From NCBI RefSeq assembly GCF_002088275.1, contig NZ_AQQS01000019.1, positions 1 to 64,000 of the forward strand: a DNA stretch of 64,000 nt, written 5' to 3'. How positions within the stretch are numbered: position 1 is the stretch's first letter; every line of letters begins with the position of its first letter. Source of the DNA: Aurantimonas sp. 22II-16-19i (lineage in GTDB: Bacteria; Pseudomonadota; Alphaproteobacteria; Rhizobiales; Rhizobiaceae). The position numbers were made by a program, and so were the translations under genes. Positions 15,765 to 25,681 of the stretch are shown one piece after another. A model generated the notes under the pieces. That model did not search any database, was not told the origin of the DNA, and saw nothing but the letters and a program-made list of their open reading frames with translations.

Positions 15765-16871
15765 ATGGCCGATGTCTCAGAGGCCGTTCAGGACGAACGG
15801 CTGAAGCGGGAAGGCTTCGTCACGACGCTGATGAAGCGGCCCGAGCTCGGCGCGCTCGCCGGCGTCGTCGCGGTGACGATCTTCTTCCTCTTCACCGCCT
15901 CGGACACGATGTTCACGCTCTCCGGCGTCATGAACTTCATGACCCCCGCGGCCCAGCTCGGCATCCTCGCCATCGGCGCCGCGATGCTGATGATCGGCGG
16001 CGAGTTCGACCTTTCGATCGGCTCCATGGTGGCCTTTTCCGGGCTGATCTTCGGCGCCTTCGTCGTCACCTTCGGCATGCCGCTGGTGATCGCCATCCCC
16101 GCGACCTTCGCCATTGCCGCGGCGCTCGGCGCCCTCAACGGCACGATCGTCCTGAAGACCGGCCTGCCCTCCTTCATCGTTACCCTCGCCTTCCTGTTCA
16201 TCCTGCGCGGCGCTTCGCTGGTCGGCCTGAAGATCGCCACCGGCGGCTCCACCCAGCTGCGCGGCGTGCGCGATGCGGTGGAGACCGACGTCCTGACGCC
16301 GGTGTTTTCCGGCGACGCCTTCACCGGCCTGTTCGCCTGGCTCGCGGAGCAGGGCCTGATCGACCGCTTCTCCAGCGGCGTGCCCAAGGTGCCGGGCATT
16401 CCCGTCGAGATCCTCTGGTTCGTCGCCTTCGCCCTCGTCGCCACCTACGTCCTCCTGCGCACGCCCCAGGGCAACTGGATCTTCGCGTCGGGCGGCGACG
16501 AGACCGCCGCGTCGAATTCCGGCGTGCCGGTGCGCAAGGTGAAGATCTCGCTCTTCGTGCTCACCGCCTGCTGCGCGACGCTGGTCGCCATCATCACCGT
16601 CATCGATGCCGGCTCGACCGATGCGCGGCGCGGCTTCATGAAGGAGTTCGAGGCGATCATCGCCGCCGTCATCGGCGGCTGCCTCCTCACCGGCGGCTAC
16701 GGCTCGGCTATCGGCGCCTTCTTCGGGGCGATCATCTTCGGCATGGTGACGATCGGGCTGACCTACACCACCATCGACCAGGACTGGTTCCAGGTGTTCC
16801 TCGGCGCCATGCTGCTCGCCGCCGTCCTCTTCAACAACTACATCCGCAAGCGGGTGACGGGGGAGCGCTGA
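15765..16871 (+). CDS. iatP: Inositol ABC transporter permease (RbsC/AraH type)
   Basis: A protein of 368 aa with about ten membrane segments and branched-chain/sugar permease signatures: [52 protein letters not shown] and the cytoplasmic [20 protein letters not shown] loop that contacts the ATPase. The ATG at 15765 is used because GAGGGA precedes it; the GTG at 15735 has no such site. The gene is 1 bp from the ATPase gene. The family forms homodimeric channels for pentoses, ribose or inositols; inositol is inferred from context. Confidence 0.9.
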   Translation: MADVSEAVQDERLKREGFVTTLMKRPELGALAGVVAVTIFFLFTASDTMFTLSGVMNFMTPAAQLGILAIGAAMLMIGGEFDLSIGSMVAFSGLIFGAFVVTFGMPLVIAIPATFAIAAALGALNGTIVLKTGLPSFIVTLAFLFILRGASLVGLKIATGGSTQLRGVRDAVETDVLTPVFSGDAFTGLFAWLAEQGLIDRFSSGVPKVPGIPVEILWFVAFALVATYVLLRTPQGNWIFASGGDETAASNSGVPVRKVKISLFVLTACCATLVAIITVIDAGSTDARRGFMKEFEAIIAAVIGGCLLTGGYGSAIGAFFGAIIFGMVTIGLTYTTIDQDWFQVFLGAMLLAAVLFNNYIRKRVTGER

Positions 16872-16872
16872 G

Positions 16873-17652
16873 ATGTCGAAGCCCATCGTCCACATGGACA
16901 ACATCGAGAAGCACTTCGGCAATATCATCGCGCTTGCCGGCGTCAGCTTCGACGTGCTGCCCGGCGAGTGCCATTGCCTGCTCGGCGACAACGGCGCCGG
17001 CAAGTCGACCTTCATCAAGACCATGTCCGGCGTCCACAAGCCGACCAAGGGCGAGATCTTTCTCAATGGCAAGCCCATGGCCTTCTCGAGCCCGCGCGAC
17101 GCCATGGAGGCGGGAATCGCCACGGTGTTCCAGGATCTCGCGATGATCCCGCTGATGTCGGTGACCCGCAATTTCTTCATGGGCCGGGAACCGACCAAGG
17201 GGAAATGGCTGTTCAAGCGCATGGACATCGACAAGGCCAACGCGGCGACCATGGAAGCCATGCGTGAGATGGGCATCAAGCTGCGCTCGCCCGACCAGGC
17301 GGTCGGCACCCTGTCGGGAGGAGAGCGCCAGACGGTCGCCATCGCCCGGGCCGTCTATTTCGGCGCGAAGGTTCTCATCCTCGACGAGCCGACCTCGGCG
17401 CTCGGCGTGCGCCAGACCTCCAACGTGCTGGCCACCATCGACCGGGTGCGCAAGCAGGGGGTCGGCATCGTCTTCATCACCCACAACGTCCGCCATGCGC
17501 TCGCCGTCGGCGACCGCTTCACCGTGCTCAACCGCGGCAAGACGCTGGGCACGGCGAGGCGCGGCGAGATCACCGGCAACGAGCTGCAGGACCTGATGGC
17601 CGGCGGCCAGGAGATGGCGGCGCTGGAAGGCTCCCTCGGCGGGACGGTCTGA
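16873..17652 (+). CDS. iatA: Inositol ABC transporter ATP-binding protein
   Basis: A protein of 259 aa with a single ATPase domain: Walker [10 protein letters not shown] near residue 38, Q-loop VFQDLAM, signature LSGGERQ, Walker [13 protein letters not shown] and switch THNVRHA. Many sugar ATPases of this class (RbsA, MglA) are about 500 aa with two domains; this is the short FrcA-like form that must dimerise. It energises uptake with the permease and binding protein just upstream. Its TGA overlaps the ATG of iolC by one base, so the two are translationally linked. Confidence 0.92.
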   Translation: MSKPIVHMDNIEKHFGNIIALAGVSFDVLPGECHCLLGDNGAGKSTFIKTMSGVHKPTKGEIFLNGKPMAFSSPRDAMEAGIATVFQDLAMIPLMSVTRNFFMGREPTKGKWLFKRMDIDKANAATMEAMREMGIKLRSPDQAVGTLSGGERQTVAIARAVYFGAKVLILDEPTSALGVRQTSNVLATIDRVRKQGVGIVFITHNVRHALAVGDRFTVLNRGKTLGTARRGEITGNELQDLMAGGQEMAALEGSLGGTV

Positions 17653-19592
17653 TGGCAGACGATCTGACGCACAAGGATCTCGACCTCATCACCATCGGCC
17701 GTTCCTCCGTCGATCTCTATGGCGGGCAGGTCGGCGGCCGGCTGGAAGACATGCGCTCGTTCGACAAATATGTCGGCGGCTCGCCCACCAACATGGCGAC
17801 GGGCACGGCTCGGCTGGGGCTGAAATCGGCGCTGATCACCCGCGTCGGCGACGAGCATATGGGCCGCTTCCTGATCGAGGAACTCGCCCGCGAAGGCGTC
17901 GACACGACCGGCGTCGTCACGGACCCCGAGCGGCTCACCGCCCTCGTCATCCTCGGCATCCGGGACGACAGCCAGTTTCCGCTGATCTTCTACCGCGAGA
18001 ACTGCGCCGACATGGCGCTCTGCGAAGACGACATCGACGAGGCCTTCGTCGCAAGGGCGCGGGCCGTGGTCGCGACCGGCACCCATCTCAGCCACCCGCG
18101 CACCGAGGCTGCCGTGCTGAAGGCGTTGGATCTCGCCCGGAAGCACGGCGCCCGCACAGCGCTCGACATCGACTATCGCCCGAATCTCTGGGGCCTTGCC
18201 GGCCATGGTGCCGGCGAGGAGCGCTTCATCGCCTCTGAGAAGGTCACCGCCAAGCTTCAGTCGACGCTGCATCTGTTCGACCTCATCGTCGGCACCGAAG
18301 AGGAGTTCCACATCGCCGGCGGCACGGTGGACACTCTCGCCGCCCTGAAGGCAGTGCGCGCGGTCTCCTCCGCCACCCTCGTCTGCAAGCGCGGCGCGGC
18401 CGGCGCCGCCGCCTTCACCGGCGCCATTCCGGCAAGCCTCGACGACGGCGAGGCCGGACCGGGCTTTCCGATCGAGGTGTTCAACGTTCTCGGCGCCGGT
18501 GACGGCTTCATGGCCGGGCTCCTGAAGGGCTGGCTCGACGGGGAGGCGTGGCCGCGCTCGCTCGAATACGCCAATGCCTGCGGCGCCTTCGCCGTCTCGC
18601 GTCATGGCTGCACGCCGGCCTATCCCTCGCTGGCGGAACTCCAGTTCTTCCTGAAGCGCGGGGTCACCGAGAGGGCGCTGCGCAAGGACGACGAGCTCGA
18701 GCAGATCCACTGGTCGACCAACCGAAAGGGCGATTTTTCGACGATGCGGGTCTTCGCCTTCGACCATCGCATGCAGCTCGAGGATCTGCCTGGAGCGAGC
18801 CCGGAGAAGATCGGCGCCTTCAAGCAGCTCTGCCTCGACGCGGTGCTCGAGGTGCAGGACGGGCGGCCGGGCTACGGCCTCCTCTGCGACGGCCGGCTCG
18901 GGCGCCAGGCGCTCTACCGGGCGGCGGGCCGCGGCCTGTGGATCGGCCGTCCCGTCGAGTGGCCGGGCTCGCGGCCGCTCGCCTTCGAGCCGGAGATCGG
19001 CGCCGATTGCGGCGGGCTCGCCGAATGGCCGGACGAGCACGTGGTCAAGTGCTTGTGCTTCTGCCATCCGGACGACGCGCCGGACCTCTGGGCCGAGCAG
19101 GAGGCGAGCGTCGCCCGGCTGTTTGCGGCCGCCCGCCGCAACCGGCTGGAGTTTTTGCTCGAGGTGATCCCGTCCAAGGCCGGCCCCGTCGACGACGACA
19201 CGACGGCCACGGTGATCCGCCGCTTCTACGATCTCGGCATCTATCCCGACTGGTGGAAGCTGGAGCCGATGGCGAGCGTCGGGGCGTGGGAGAAGGCCTG
19301 CGCCGCGATCGCCGAGAACGATCCGCATGTGCGCGGCATCGTGATGCTCGGCCTCGAGGCATCGGAAGAGGCGTTGCAGGCGAGCTTTGCCGCCGCGGCA
19401 CGCTTCGATCTGGTGAAGGGGTTCGCCGTCGGCCGGACGATCTTCGGCGAGGCGGCCAAGGCCTATCTTGCCGGCGCGCTGGCGCCGCAGGAGGCCGTGG
19501 CGATGATGGCGGACAAATACCGCCGGCTCTGTGCCCTCTGGGATGCGGCACGGGCTGGCCAGGCCGATGCGGCCGGGGAGACATCCAGATGA
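17652..19592 (+). CDS. iolC: 5-dehydro-2-deoxygluconokinase fused to a DUF2090 (aldolase-like) domain
   Basis: A protein of 646 aa. Residues about 10-330 are a PfkB-family kinase (SSVDLYGGQVGGRLEDM, YVGGSPTNMATGTARLGLK and the catalytic-loop motif NVLGAGDGFMAG) that phosphorylates 5-dehydro-2-deoxygluconate. Residues about 350-635 are DUF2090, a TIM-barrel domain resembling class I aldolases (RVFAFDHRMQLED, FLLEVIPSK, DWWKLEP, KGFAVGRTIF). This fused form is usual in rhizobia. The second domain may supply the IolJ aldolase step, since no separate iolJ is seen here; that is inference. The gene overlaps iatA upstream and iolD downstream (ATGA). Confidence 0.93.
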   Translation: MADDLTHKDLDLITIGRSSVDLYGGQVGGRLEDMRSFDKYVGGSPTNMATGTARLGLKSALITRVGDEHMGRFLIEELAREGVDTTGVVTDPERLTALVILGIRDDSQFPLIFYRENCADMALCEDDIDEAFVARARAVVATGTHLSHPRTEAAVLKALDLARKHGARTALDIDYRPNLWGLAGHGAGEERFIASEKVTAKLQSTLHLFDLIVGTEEEFHIAGGTVDTLAALKAVRAVSSATLVCKRGAAGAAAFTGAIPASLDDGEAGPGFPIEVFNVLGAGDGFMAGLLKGWLDGEAWPRSLEYANACGAFAVSRHGCTPAYPSLAELQFFLKRGVTERALRKDDELEQIHWSTNRKGDFSTMRVFAFDHRMQLEDLPGASPEKIGAFKQLCLDAVLEVQDGRPGYGLLCDGRLGRQALYRAAGRGLWIGRPVEWPGSRPLAFEPEIGADCGGLAEWPDEHVVKCLCFCHPDDAPDLWAEQEASVARLFAAARRNRLEFLLEVIPSKAGPVDDDTTATVIRRFYDLGIYPDWWKLEPMASVGAWEKACAAIAENDPHVRGIVMLGLEASEEALQASFAAAARFDLVKGFAVGRTIFGEAAKAYLAGALAPQEAVAMMADKYRRLCALWDAARAGQADAAGETSR

Positions 19593-21415
19593 CGACGATC
19601 AGGCTGACCGCCGCCCAGGCGATGATGAAATATCTCGCCGTCCAGATGACCGAGGCGGGAGAACCCTTCCTCGCCGGCGTCTGGGCGATCTTCGGCCATG
19701 GCAATGTCGCCGGCATCGGCGAGGCGCTCTACGCCGAACGGGAGATGATCACCACCTTTCGCGGCCACAACGAGCAGACGATGTGCCACGCGGCCATCGC
19801 CTATGCCAAGCAGAGCGGCCGCGGGCGGGCCATGGCGGTCACCTCGTCCATCGGCCCCGGCGCGACCAACATGGTGACGGCGGCGGCGCTTGCACATATC
19901 AACCGCCTGCCGCTGCTGCTCATCCCGGGCGACGTCTTCGCCAATCGCGGGCCCGATCCGGTCCTCCAGCAGGTCGAGGATTTTTCCGACGGCACGATCT
20001 CGGTGAACGACTGCTTCAGGCCGGTGACCCGCTACTTCGACCGCATCACGCGGCCGGAACAGCTTCTGACCGCCCTCCCCCGCGCCTTCCGCACCATGAC
20101 CGACCCGGCCGAGTGCGGGCCCGTCTGCCTCGCCTTCTGCCAGGACGTGCAGGCCGAGGCCTACGACTATCCGGAGAGCTTCTTCCAGCCAAAGGTCTGG
20201 CGCATCCGCCGGCCCTATCCGGACCCGGTGGAACTCGTGGCAGTGGCGACGCTGCTGAAGGCGGCGGAAAAGCCGGTGATCGTCGCCGGCGGCGGCGTCC
20301 ATTATTCCGGCGCGACGGACGCGCTGCGCGCCTTCGCGGAGAAGCACCAGATCCCGGTGGTCGAGAGCCAGGCCGGCAAGTCGGCTCTCGCGTGGGATCA
20401 TCCGATGAATCTCGGGCCCGTCGGTGTCACCGGCTCGTCCTCGGCCAACGTCACCTGCGCAAAGGCCGATCTCGTCCTCGGCGTCGGAACGCGCTTCCAG
20501 GACTTCACCACCGGCTCGTGGAACCTCTTCAAGAACCCCGCGCGCAAGCTCGTCTCGCTCAATGTCGCCGCCTATGACGCGATGAAACACGGCGCCGAGC
20601 CTTTGTGCTGCGACGCGCAGGTCGGCCTCGAAATGCTCTCCGAAGCCCTCGAAGACGCCCGCTTCGCGGTGCCGAGCCCGGCGCTGAAGGCCGACTGGTT
20701 CGCCTCCGTCGATCCGCTCACCGCCGCGCCCGAAGGCAACGAACTGCCGACCGACCAACAGGTGATCGGCGCGGTGCAGCGGGCGAGCGGGCCGGACACG
20801 GTGGTGATGTGCGCGGCGGGCACCATGCCGGGCGAACTCCACAAGCTCTGGAAGGCCCCGCGCCCCGGCGCCTATCACATGGAATACGGCTATTCCTGCA
20901 TGGGCTACGAGATCGCCGGGGCCATCGGCATCAAGATGGCCGAGCCCGATCGCGACGTCGTCTGCATGATCGGCGACGGCAGCTACATGATGGCGAATTC
21001 CGAGCTCGCCACCGCCGTGATGCTGGGGCTGAAGATCACCCTCGTCCTCACCGACAATCGCGGCTTCGGCTGCATCAACCGGCTGCAGATGTCGGCGGGC
21101 GGCGAGGAGTTCAACAACCTCCTCGACCACACCGAACACGTGAACAAGTCGAACATCGACTTCGCCGCCCATGCCGCCTCGATGGGGGCCGCGGCCGTCC
21201 ACGTCGCCTCGATCGCCGAGCTGGAATCCGCGCTGGAGCGGGCGAAGGCGGCAGCCGGGCCGTTCGTGGTGGTGATCGATACCGATCCGTACCCGTCGAG
21301 CGAGCCCGGCGGCCATTGGTGGGACGTCGCGGTGCCGGAGGTTTCGTCGCGCGAGGAGGTGGCCGAGGCCCGGGCAGCCTACGAGGCGCAGTTGATGATC
21401 CGCGCAGGCGGGTGA
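19589..21415 (+). CDS. iolD: 3D-(3,5/4)-trihydroxycyclohexane-1,2-dione hydrolase (ThDP-dependent)
   Basis: A protein of 608 aa. It hydrolyses the ring of 3D-trihydroxycyclohexane-1,2-dione to 5-deoxy-glucuronate. It has the acetolactate-synthase-like three-domain plan: a pyrimidine-binding domain with FRGHNEQTMCHAAIAYAK, a central domain, and a pyrophosphate-binding domain with the ThDP/Mg motif GDGSYMMANSEL and LTDNRGFGCINRLQ. The length matches IolD. It starts within the iolC stop (ATGA) and ends 280 bp before iolE, with a palindromic element in between. Confidence 0.95.
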   Translation: MTTIRLTAAQAMMKYLAVQMTEAGEPFLAGVWAIFGHGNVAGIGEALYAEREMITTFRGHNEQTMCHAAIAYAKQSGRGRAMAVTSSIGPGATNMVTAAALAHINRLPLLLIPGDVFANRGPDPVLQQVEDFSDGTISVNDCFRPVTRYFDRITRPEQLLTALPRAFRTMTDPAECGPVCLAFCQDVQAEAYDYPESFFQPKVWRIRRPYPDPVELVAVATLLKAAEKPVIVAGGGVHYSGATDALRAFAEKHQIPVVESQAGKSALAWDHPMNLGPVGVTGSSSANVTCAKADLVLGVGTRFQDFTTGSWNLFKNPARKLVSLNVAAYDAMKHGAEPLCCDAQVGLEMLSEALEDARFAVPSPALKADWFASVDPLTAAPEGNELPTDQQVIGAVQRASGPDTVVMCAAGTMPGELHKLWKAPRPGAYHMEYGYSCMGYEIAGAIGIKMAEPDRDVVCMIGDGSYMMANSELATAVMLGLKITLVLTDNRGFGCINRLQMSAGGEEFNNLLDHTEHVNKSNIDFAAHAASMGAAAVHVASIAELESALERAKAAAGPFVVVIDTDPYPSSEPGGHWWDVAVPEVSSREEVAEARAAYEAQLMIRAGG

Positions 21416-21497
21416 TCATGGGTCAGATGATCCCCATCATGGACAGGCCAAAGCCGCTGTTCCTTCAAAGGAACGGGACAAGGCCGCGCCCTTCGCG

Positions 21498-21612
21498 CCC
21501 CCCTCTGCCCTGCCGGGCATCTCCCCCACAAGGGGGGAGATCACGCCGCTTTGCCCTCTCAGAACGTTCGATCTCCCTCCTTGTGGGGGAGATGCCGGCA
21601 GGCAGAGGGGGG
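21498..21612. repeat. RIME-like palindromic element within the iol operon
   Basis: The left arm 21498-21541 reads CCCCCCTCTGCCCTGCCGGG and on through CATCTCCCCCACAAG to GGGGAGAT. The right arm 21571-21612 is its reverse complement with a few mismatches or indels (GCCGGCATCTC, AGGAGGGAGAT). The loop is about 29 bp. The motif of a C-rich end, a tgccgg core, then atctcccccacaagg resembles the Rhizobium intergenic mosaic elements. It lies between iolD and iolE and would form a very stable RNA hairpin in the operon transcript. Confidence 0.75.
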
Positions 21613-21695
21613 TACGGCGCGGCGCATCAGACGACGCATTCCCATCCTCTGCATAATCCGACGCTTTCCATCTCTCCCCCCACAGGACGCGCGCA

Positions 21696-22604
21696 ATGAT
21701 CCGCTTCGGCACCAACCCCATCGCCTGGTCGAATGACGACGACCACAGCCTCGGGGCCGACATTTCCCTCGAGACCTGCCTCTCCGAGGCCGGCGAGATC
21801 GGTTTCGAAGGCATCGAGAACGGCCACAAGATGCCCTGGGATCCGGCCGCGCTGAAGGCCGCACTCGAGCCCCACGGCCTCGCCTTCGTCTCCGCCTGGT
21901 ATTCGCTGAACCTCCTCACCCAGACGGCCGAGGCGGAGATCGCGCTGATCCAGCCGCATCTCGACCGGCTGAAGGCCATGGGCTGCACGGTCTGCATCGC
22001 CTGCGAGACCTCCAACGCCATCCACGGCAGCGACGCGGCGAGCCTTGCCGCCTCCCCCGTCCTGCCGAAGGAGCGCTGGGCCGAGTTCGGCGCGAAGGTC
22101 GAGGCGGTGGCGCAGCACTGCGCGGCCGAGGGCGTGCCGCTGGTCTATCACCACCACATGGGAACGGTGGTGGAGACGCCCGCCGAGCTCGACCTGTTCA
22201 TGGCCCATACCGGCCCGGCGACGCGGCTGCTCTTCGACGCCGGGCACTTCTATTTCGGCGGCAACGGCGTCGATCCGGCGCCCTATCTCGCCAAGCACAT
22301 CTCCCGCGTGTCGCATTTCCACGCCAAGAACGTCCGGCCCGAGGTGATGGCCGAGGTTCGGCGCGACGGCCTCTCCTTCCTCGAAGGCGTACGCCGCGGT
22401 GTGTTCACGGTGCCGGGCGACGAGGAAGGCGGGGTCGATTTCGGCCCCTGCCTGACGATCCTCGCGGAAAACGGTTATGCGGGCTGGATCGTCATCGAGG
22501 CCGAGCAGGACCCGGCGGTGCGCAATCCGGTCGAGTATCAGTCGCTCGGCCTGAAGACGCTGAAGGCGCTGGCGAAAGAGGCCGGGCTTTCCGAAGCGTC
22601 CTGA
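21696..22604 (+). CDS. iolE: Inosose dehydratase
   Basis: A protein of 302 aa. It dehydrates scyllo-inosose to 3D-trihydroxycyclohexane-1,2-dione, the step between IolG and IolD. It shows an AP-endonuclease-2-type TIM barrel with [13 protein letters not shown] at the start, [47 protein letters not shown] and [10 protein letters not shown], all typical of IolE; the Glu, Asp, His and Glu residues in these motifs are the metal ligands of the fold. The start codon has only a weak ACAGGA site, and the gene is set apart from iolD by the palindromic element, so it may be expressed less strongly. Confidence 0.94.
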   Translation: MIRFGTNPIAWSNDDDHSLGADISLETCLSEAGEIGFEGIENGHKMPWDPAALKAALEPHGLAFVSAWYSLNLLTQTAEAEIALIQPHLDRLKAMGCTVCIACETSNAIHGSDAASLAASPVLPKERWAEFGAKVEAVAQHCAAEGVPLVYHHHMGTVVETPAELDLFMAHTGPATRLLFDAGHFYFGGNGVDPAPYLAKHISRVSHFHAKNVRPEVMAEVRRDGLSFLEGVRRGVFTVPGDEEGGVDFGPCLTILAENGYAGWIVIEAEQDPAVRNPVEYQSLGLKTLKALAKEAGLSEAS

Positions 22605-22695
22605 GCGAGCCGGGCGAGCGGCACGGAACGGATGGCCGGGATGGCGACCATGCGGCTCCGGGCGGAAGACGATGAATGACGAAAGGAGCGCCGCG

Positions 22696-23520
22696 ATGAG
22701 CGATCTCTTGCGCAAGCCGGCCGGCACCACCGGCAAGGTCCACGCCATCACGCCCGAGACGGCGAAGGGCCCGCTGTCGCCGGACTGGGCCTATGTCGGC
22801 TTCTCGCTCTACCGCCTCGCGCCCGGCGAGACCGCCGGCGAGGCGACCGGCAAGCGCGAGGCGATCCTCGTCCTCGTCGAGGGCAAGGCGGAGATGTCCG
22901 CCGCCGGCGAGGACTTCGGCGAGATGGGCGAGCGGATGGACGTCTTCGAGAAGACGCCGCCGCACTGCCTCTATGTGCCGAATGGAAGCGAATGGTCGGC
23001 GACGGCGACGACGGCCTGCACGCTGGCGGTCTGCACGGCTCCCGGCTCCGGCGGCCACAAGGCGGCGCGGATCGGGCCGGGCGGGATCCCGCTCGCCGAC
23101 CGCGGCAAGGGCACCAACCTGCGCCACATCAACGCCATCGCCATGGAGGAGCGCGACGTCGCGGATTCGCTGCTCGTCACCGAGGTCTTCACCCCCGCCG
23201 GCCACTGGTCGTCCTATCCGCCGCATCGCCACGACGAGGACGCCTTTCCGGACATGACCTATCTGGAGGAGACCTATTACCACCGGCTGAACCCGGCGCA
23301 GGGCTATGGCCACCAGCGGGTCTTCACCGAGGACGGCACGCTCGACGAGACGCTGAGCGTTTCCGACCACGACGTGGTGCTGGTGCCGAAGGGACATCAC
23401 CCCTGCGCCGCGCCCTATGGCTACGAGATGTATTATCTCAACGTCATGGCCGGCCCGTTGCGCAAGTGGCGCTTCAAGAACCATCCCGACCACGACTGGA
23501 TCGCCAGGCGCGACGCCTGA
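22696..23520 (+). CDS. iolB: 5-deoxy-glucuronate isomerase
   Basis: A protein of 274 aa with a double-cupin fold. It converts 5-deoxy-glucuronate to 5-dehydro-2-deoxygluconate, the IolC substrate. Metal-site motifs visible in the second cupin are YPPHRHDED and the later GHHPCAAPYGYEMYYLNVMAG. The ATG at 22696 is used because AAAGGAG precedes it; the frame starts earlier at 22672 without family similarity. It closes the inositol operon. iolA (methylmalonate-semialdehyde dehydrogenase) and iolJ are not in this window. Confidence 0.94.
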   Translation: MSDLLRKPAGTTGKVHAITPETAKGPLSPDWAYVGFSLYRLAPGETAGEATGKREAILVLVEGKAEMSAAGEDFGEMGERMDVFEKTPPHCLYVPNGSEWSATATTACTLAVCTAPGSGGHKAARIGPGGIPLADRGKGTNLRHINAIAMEERDVADSLLVTEVFTPAGHWSSYPPHRHDEDAFPDMTYLEETYYHRLNPAQGYGHQRVFTEDGTLDETLSVSDHDVVLVPKGHHPCAAPYGYEMYYLNVMAGPLRKWRFKNHPDHDWIARRDA

Positions 23521-23581
23521 TCCGGGCGGGGCCGACGCGGGGTCGATGGGCGAGGCCCTTCTCCCGCGCCGCGCATCGACG

Positions 23582-24382
23582 TCACGCCCGCTGCGGCAGG
23601 GCCCGAGCCCCGCGGATCCCCCGCGTTCGCAGGTGATGGCGCGCCGTGAACACCGCATCGGCGCTCATCCCCGGCTCGCGGATCAGCCAGTCCAGATAAT
23701 CGTCGGGCACCTGCGCGATGGGCACGCCCTTGTGGCGTCCGAAGCGCAGGCTGGCGAGCAGCGTCGGCGCATTGGAGACCGCCTCGGCCCGGTCGAGGAA
23801 ATCGGCCAGATCATGGCAGCGCGGCATCAGCACCGCGGCGATCGCCCGCAGCAGGACGGCGGTGCAGACCGCGTCGTAGAGCGCCCGGTGCGGCGCGAGG
23901 CCCGCCAGCAGCGGCTCGACCGGCGAAAGATCCAGCGGCACGTATTTGACCAGGCTCTGCAGGCCATGCGCCTTGACCGACGGAAACGCCCGGAGCGCCA
24001 GCTTGTGGGTGCACAGCCAGCGACCGGAAAATCGCAGGCGCGAGCGGTCGAACTCGGCCCGCTGGGCGGCGAAGACCGGCGCCGCGCGAAACGCTTCCGC
24101 GGCCTCGGCGAAGGAAGGCGCGCCGGCGAGCATGCCGTCGGAGATGTGATGGACCTTGCGCGCATGCGGGTTGATCGCCACCCCGGCAGGATCGCAGAGG
24201 GACTGCATCGGATGGAAGATCTCGCCGCTGACGAGGTCGAGGTCGACGGAGCCGATCTCGATGACCGCGTCCTCCTCCAGCCTATGGCCGGCGGTCTCGG
24301 TATCGATCACCCGGACGATCCGCGGCGGGGCTTCGGCGAACAGCGAGGGCGTGACGGGGACGGGCGGAAACAGATCGGTCAT
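23582..24382 (-). CDS. DEDDh 3'-5' exonuclease, ExoX-like
   Basis: A protein of 266 aa. Residues about 21-190 form a DnaQ-like exonuclease domain: Exo I VIDTET (Asp27, Glu29), Exo II region RAEFDRSRL, and Exo III HRALYDAVCTAVLL with the His and Asp of the DEDDh class. Residues about 215-250 (LRFGRHKGVPIAQVPDDYLDWL) match the small DUF3820-type motif that ends ExoX proteins. It probably degrades single-stranded DNA ends in repair. The ATG at 24382 is preferred to the TTG at 24391. It is convergent with iolB. Confidence 0.88.
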   Translation of the reverse strand: MTDLFPPVPVTPSLFAEAPPRIVRVIDTETAGHRLEEDAVIEIGSVDLDLVSGEIFHPMQSLCDPAGVAINPHARKVHHISDGMLAGAPSFAEAAEAFRAAPVFAAQRAEFDRSRLRFSGRWLCTHKLALRAFPSVKAHGLQSLVKYVPLDLSPVEPLLAGLAPHRALYDAVCTAVLLRAIAAVLMPRCHDLADFLDRAEAVSNAPTLLASLRFGRHKGVPIAQVPDDYLDWLIREPGMSADAVFTARHHLRTRGIRGARALPQRA

Positions 24383-24628
24383 CACCCCCAAGATCGCGCT
24401 TCTGAGCGATCAAAACAAGAACCATGCACGGCGGAGGAGAACGACGCGACGAGGATCGCGGGCGCTTGCCCGGCAGGGCCGACCCGCCTCAGCCTCGCGC
24501 GGCCGCCCGCCACCTGTCTCCAGGCTGAAGGTGCCATGGATTGCGCGCGGATTTGCCCTTGAACGCCCGCCCTTTTGCCGGTATCAGGACGGCGTCGACG
24601 CTTGGTGCCTCTTTGCCATTCGCCGCGC

Positions 24629-24704
<76 letters not shown>

Positions 24705-24933
24705 TTTTTCCCTTTTACGTTGATGTTTCAAACTGTCTCAGGCCGCGTCATGTGCCGCAAATTCCGCATACAATATTGATTTATTTGCGTGAACCGCCGC
24801 ACTCCCGGGACTTCGATCGTCTCAATCCGCCTTCCTCGATCTCTATCGAAATCAACCCATCTCGTGCCCGCTGACGTAACCATGGCGTAACGAACTCGTT
24901 TGGTCAGCCCGTCGCTTCGCGTGGATTTCGGGC

Positions 24934-25302
24934 TTGAGCAAACTGGACAGAGCGATCCTTCGCGCCCTCGGCAGCGTCACGTCGCACAGCCTCGGCCTGT
25001 CGCCGGTGCGGGCGGGCGGGCTTCTGGTCACCCTCGCCGCGATCCTGACGGCGGCGGCGACGCTCGCCATCGGGCCGCTCTCCTTCGTCGGGCTGATGGC
25101 GCCGCATCTTGCCCGCAGCATCGGCTTCGCCCGGCCGCGAGAGCAGATCGTCGGCGTGGCGCTCCTCGGCGCGGCGATCATGATCCTCCCCGCCACCGCG
25201 GCGCGCGCCCTCGCCTTTCCCTATCAGCTGCCGACCGGCCTCTTCGCTGCCCTCGTCGGCGGCCCCTATCTGGTGGCGATGCTGCTTCGCACGCCGCGCT
25301 GA
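24934..25302 (+). pseudogene. Truncated FecCD-family iron-siderophore ABC permease (C-terminal third)
   Basis: About 122 residues that match only the last third of a FecCD/FhuB/BtuC permease: TAAATLAIGPLSFVGLMAPHLAR is the conserved cytoplasmic coupling segment, then ALLGAAIMILPATAARAL and LPTGLFAALVGGPYLVAMLL. Normal members are about 330 aa per domain with the first 200 or so residues here missing. The apparent TTG start at 24934 has no ribosome-binding site. No binding protein, ATPase or receptor gene is nearby. It lies 230 bp downstream of tRNA-Thr, so it looks like the remnant of an island or of a deletion. Not expected to work. Confidence 0.8.
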
Positions 25303-25681
25303 ATGCCAAGCGGTCAGACCGAGGCGGACCGTCCGGCATCCCGGCCGCTTCGATTCGGCTCGGATGCGTGGTATCCGGCTTTGACCGAGACGCCGCATCC
25401 CGCTCGCGCTGACCGGAGCCGCGTCCGAGAGAGGCGGGGTCCGCCCGCCGCTGGATCTTCGAGAAGCGCCATGATCCTGAGTGAGACACGCCCCTGGGGC
25501 AGACATTGCGGCGGCCGTCGCATTCCTATCCCGGCTGGCTGCAGCACGCCCCCGACGAGCACCTCCCGATCGATCTCGCCCAAGAGGCGCTCGGCCTGAT
25601 GGCCGGCCTGTCTGTCGACCTCGGCGCGGCCGGACCGAATCCCGATCGTCCATCCATCCCCACGAACCGGAACGCATCAAC
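25303..25681. other. Intergenic region between the permease remnant and the aminotransferase gene
   Basis: No recognisable gene was found. A 59-codon frame from a TTG at 25506 ends in a TGA that overlaps the next ATG (ATGA at 25682), but it has no recognisable motif and no ribosome-binding site. The region may hold debris from the same rearrangement that truncated the permease. Confidence 0.4.

Noticed and set aside
17355-19328. A 657-codon minus-strand frame opposite iolC
   Set aside because: The plus-strand frame is a textbook IolC-DUF2090 protein with start and stop coupled to its neighbours; the antisense frame is a shadow.
24705-24933. Possible integrase remnant downstream of tRNA-Thr
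   Set aside because: The AT-richer DNA next to a tRNA invites this idea, but no integrase motif (R-H-R-Y) could be read in any frame.
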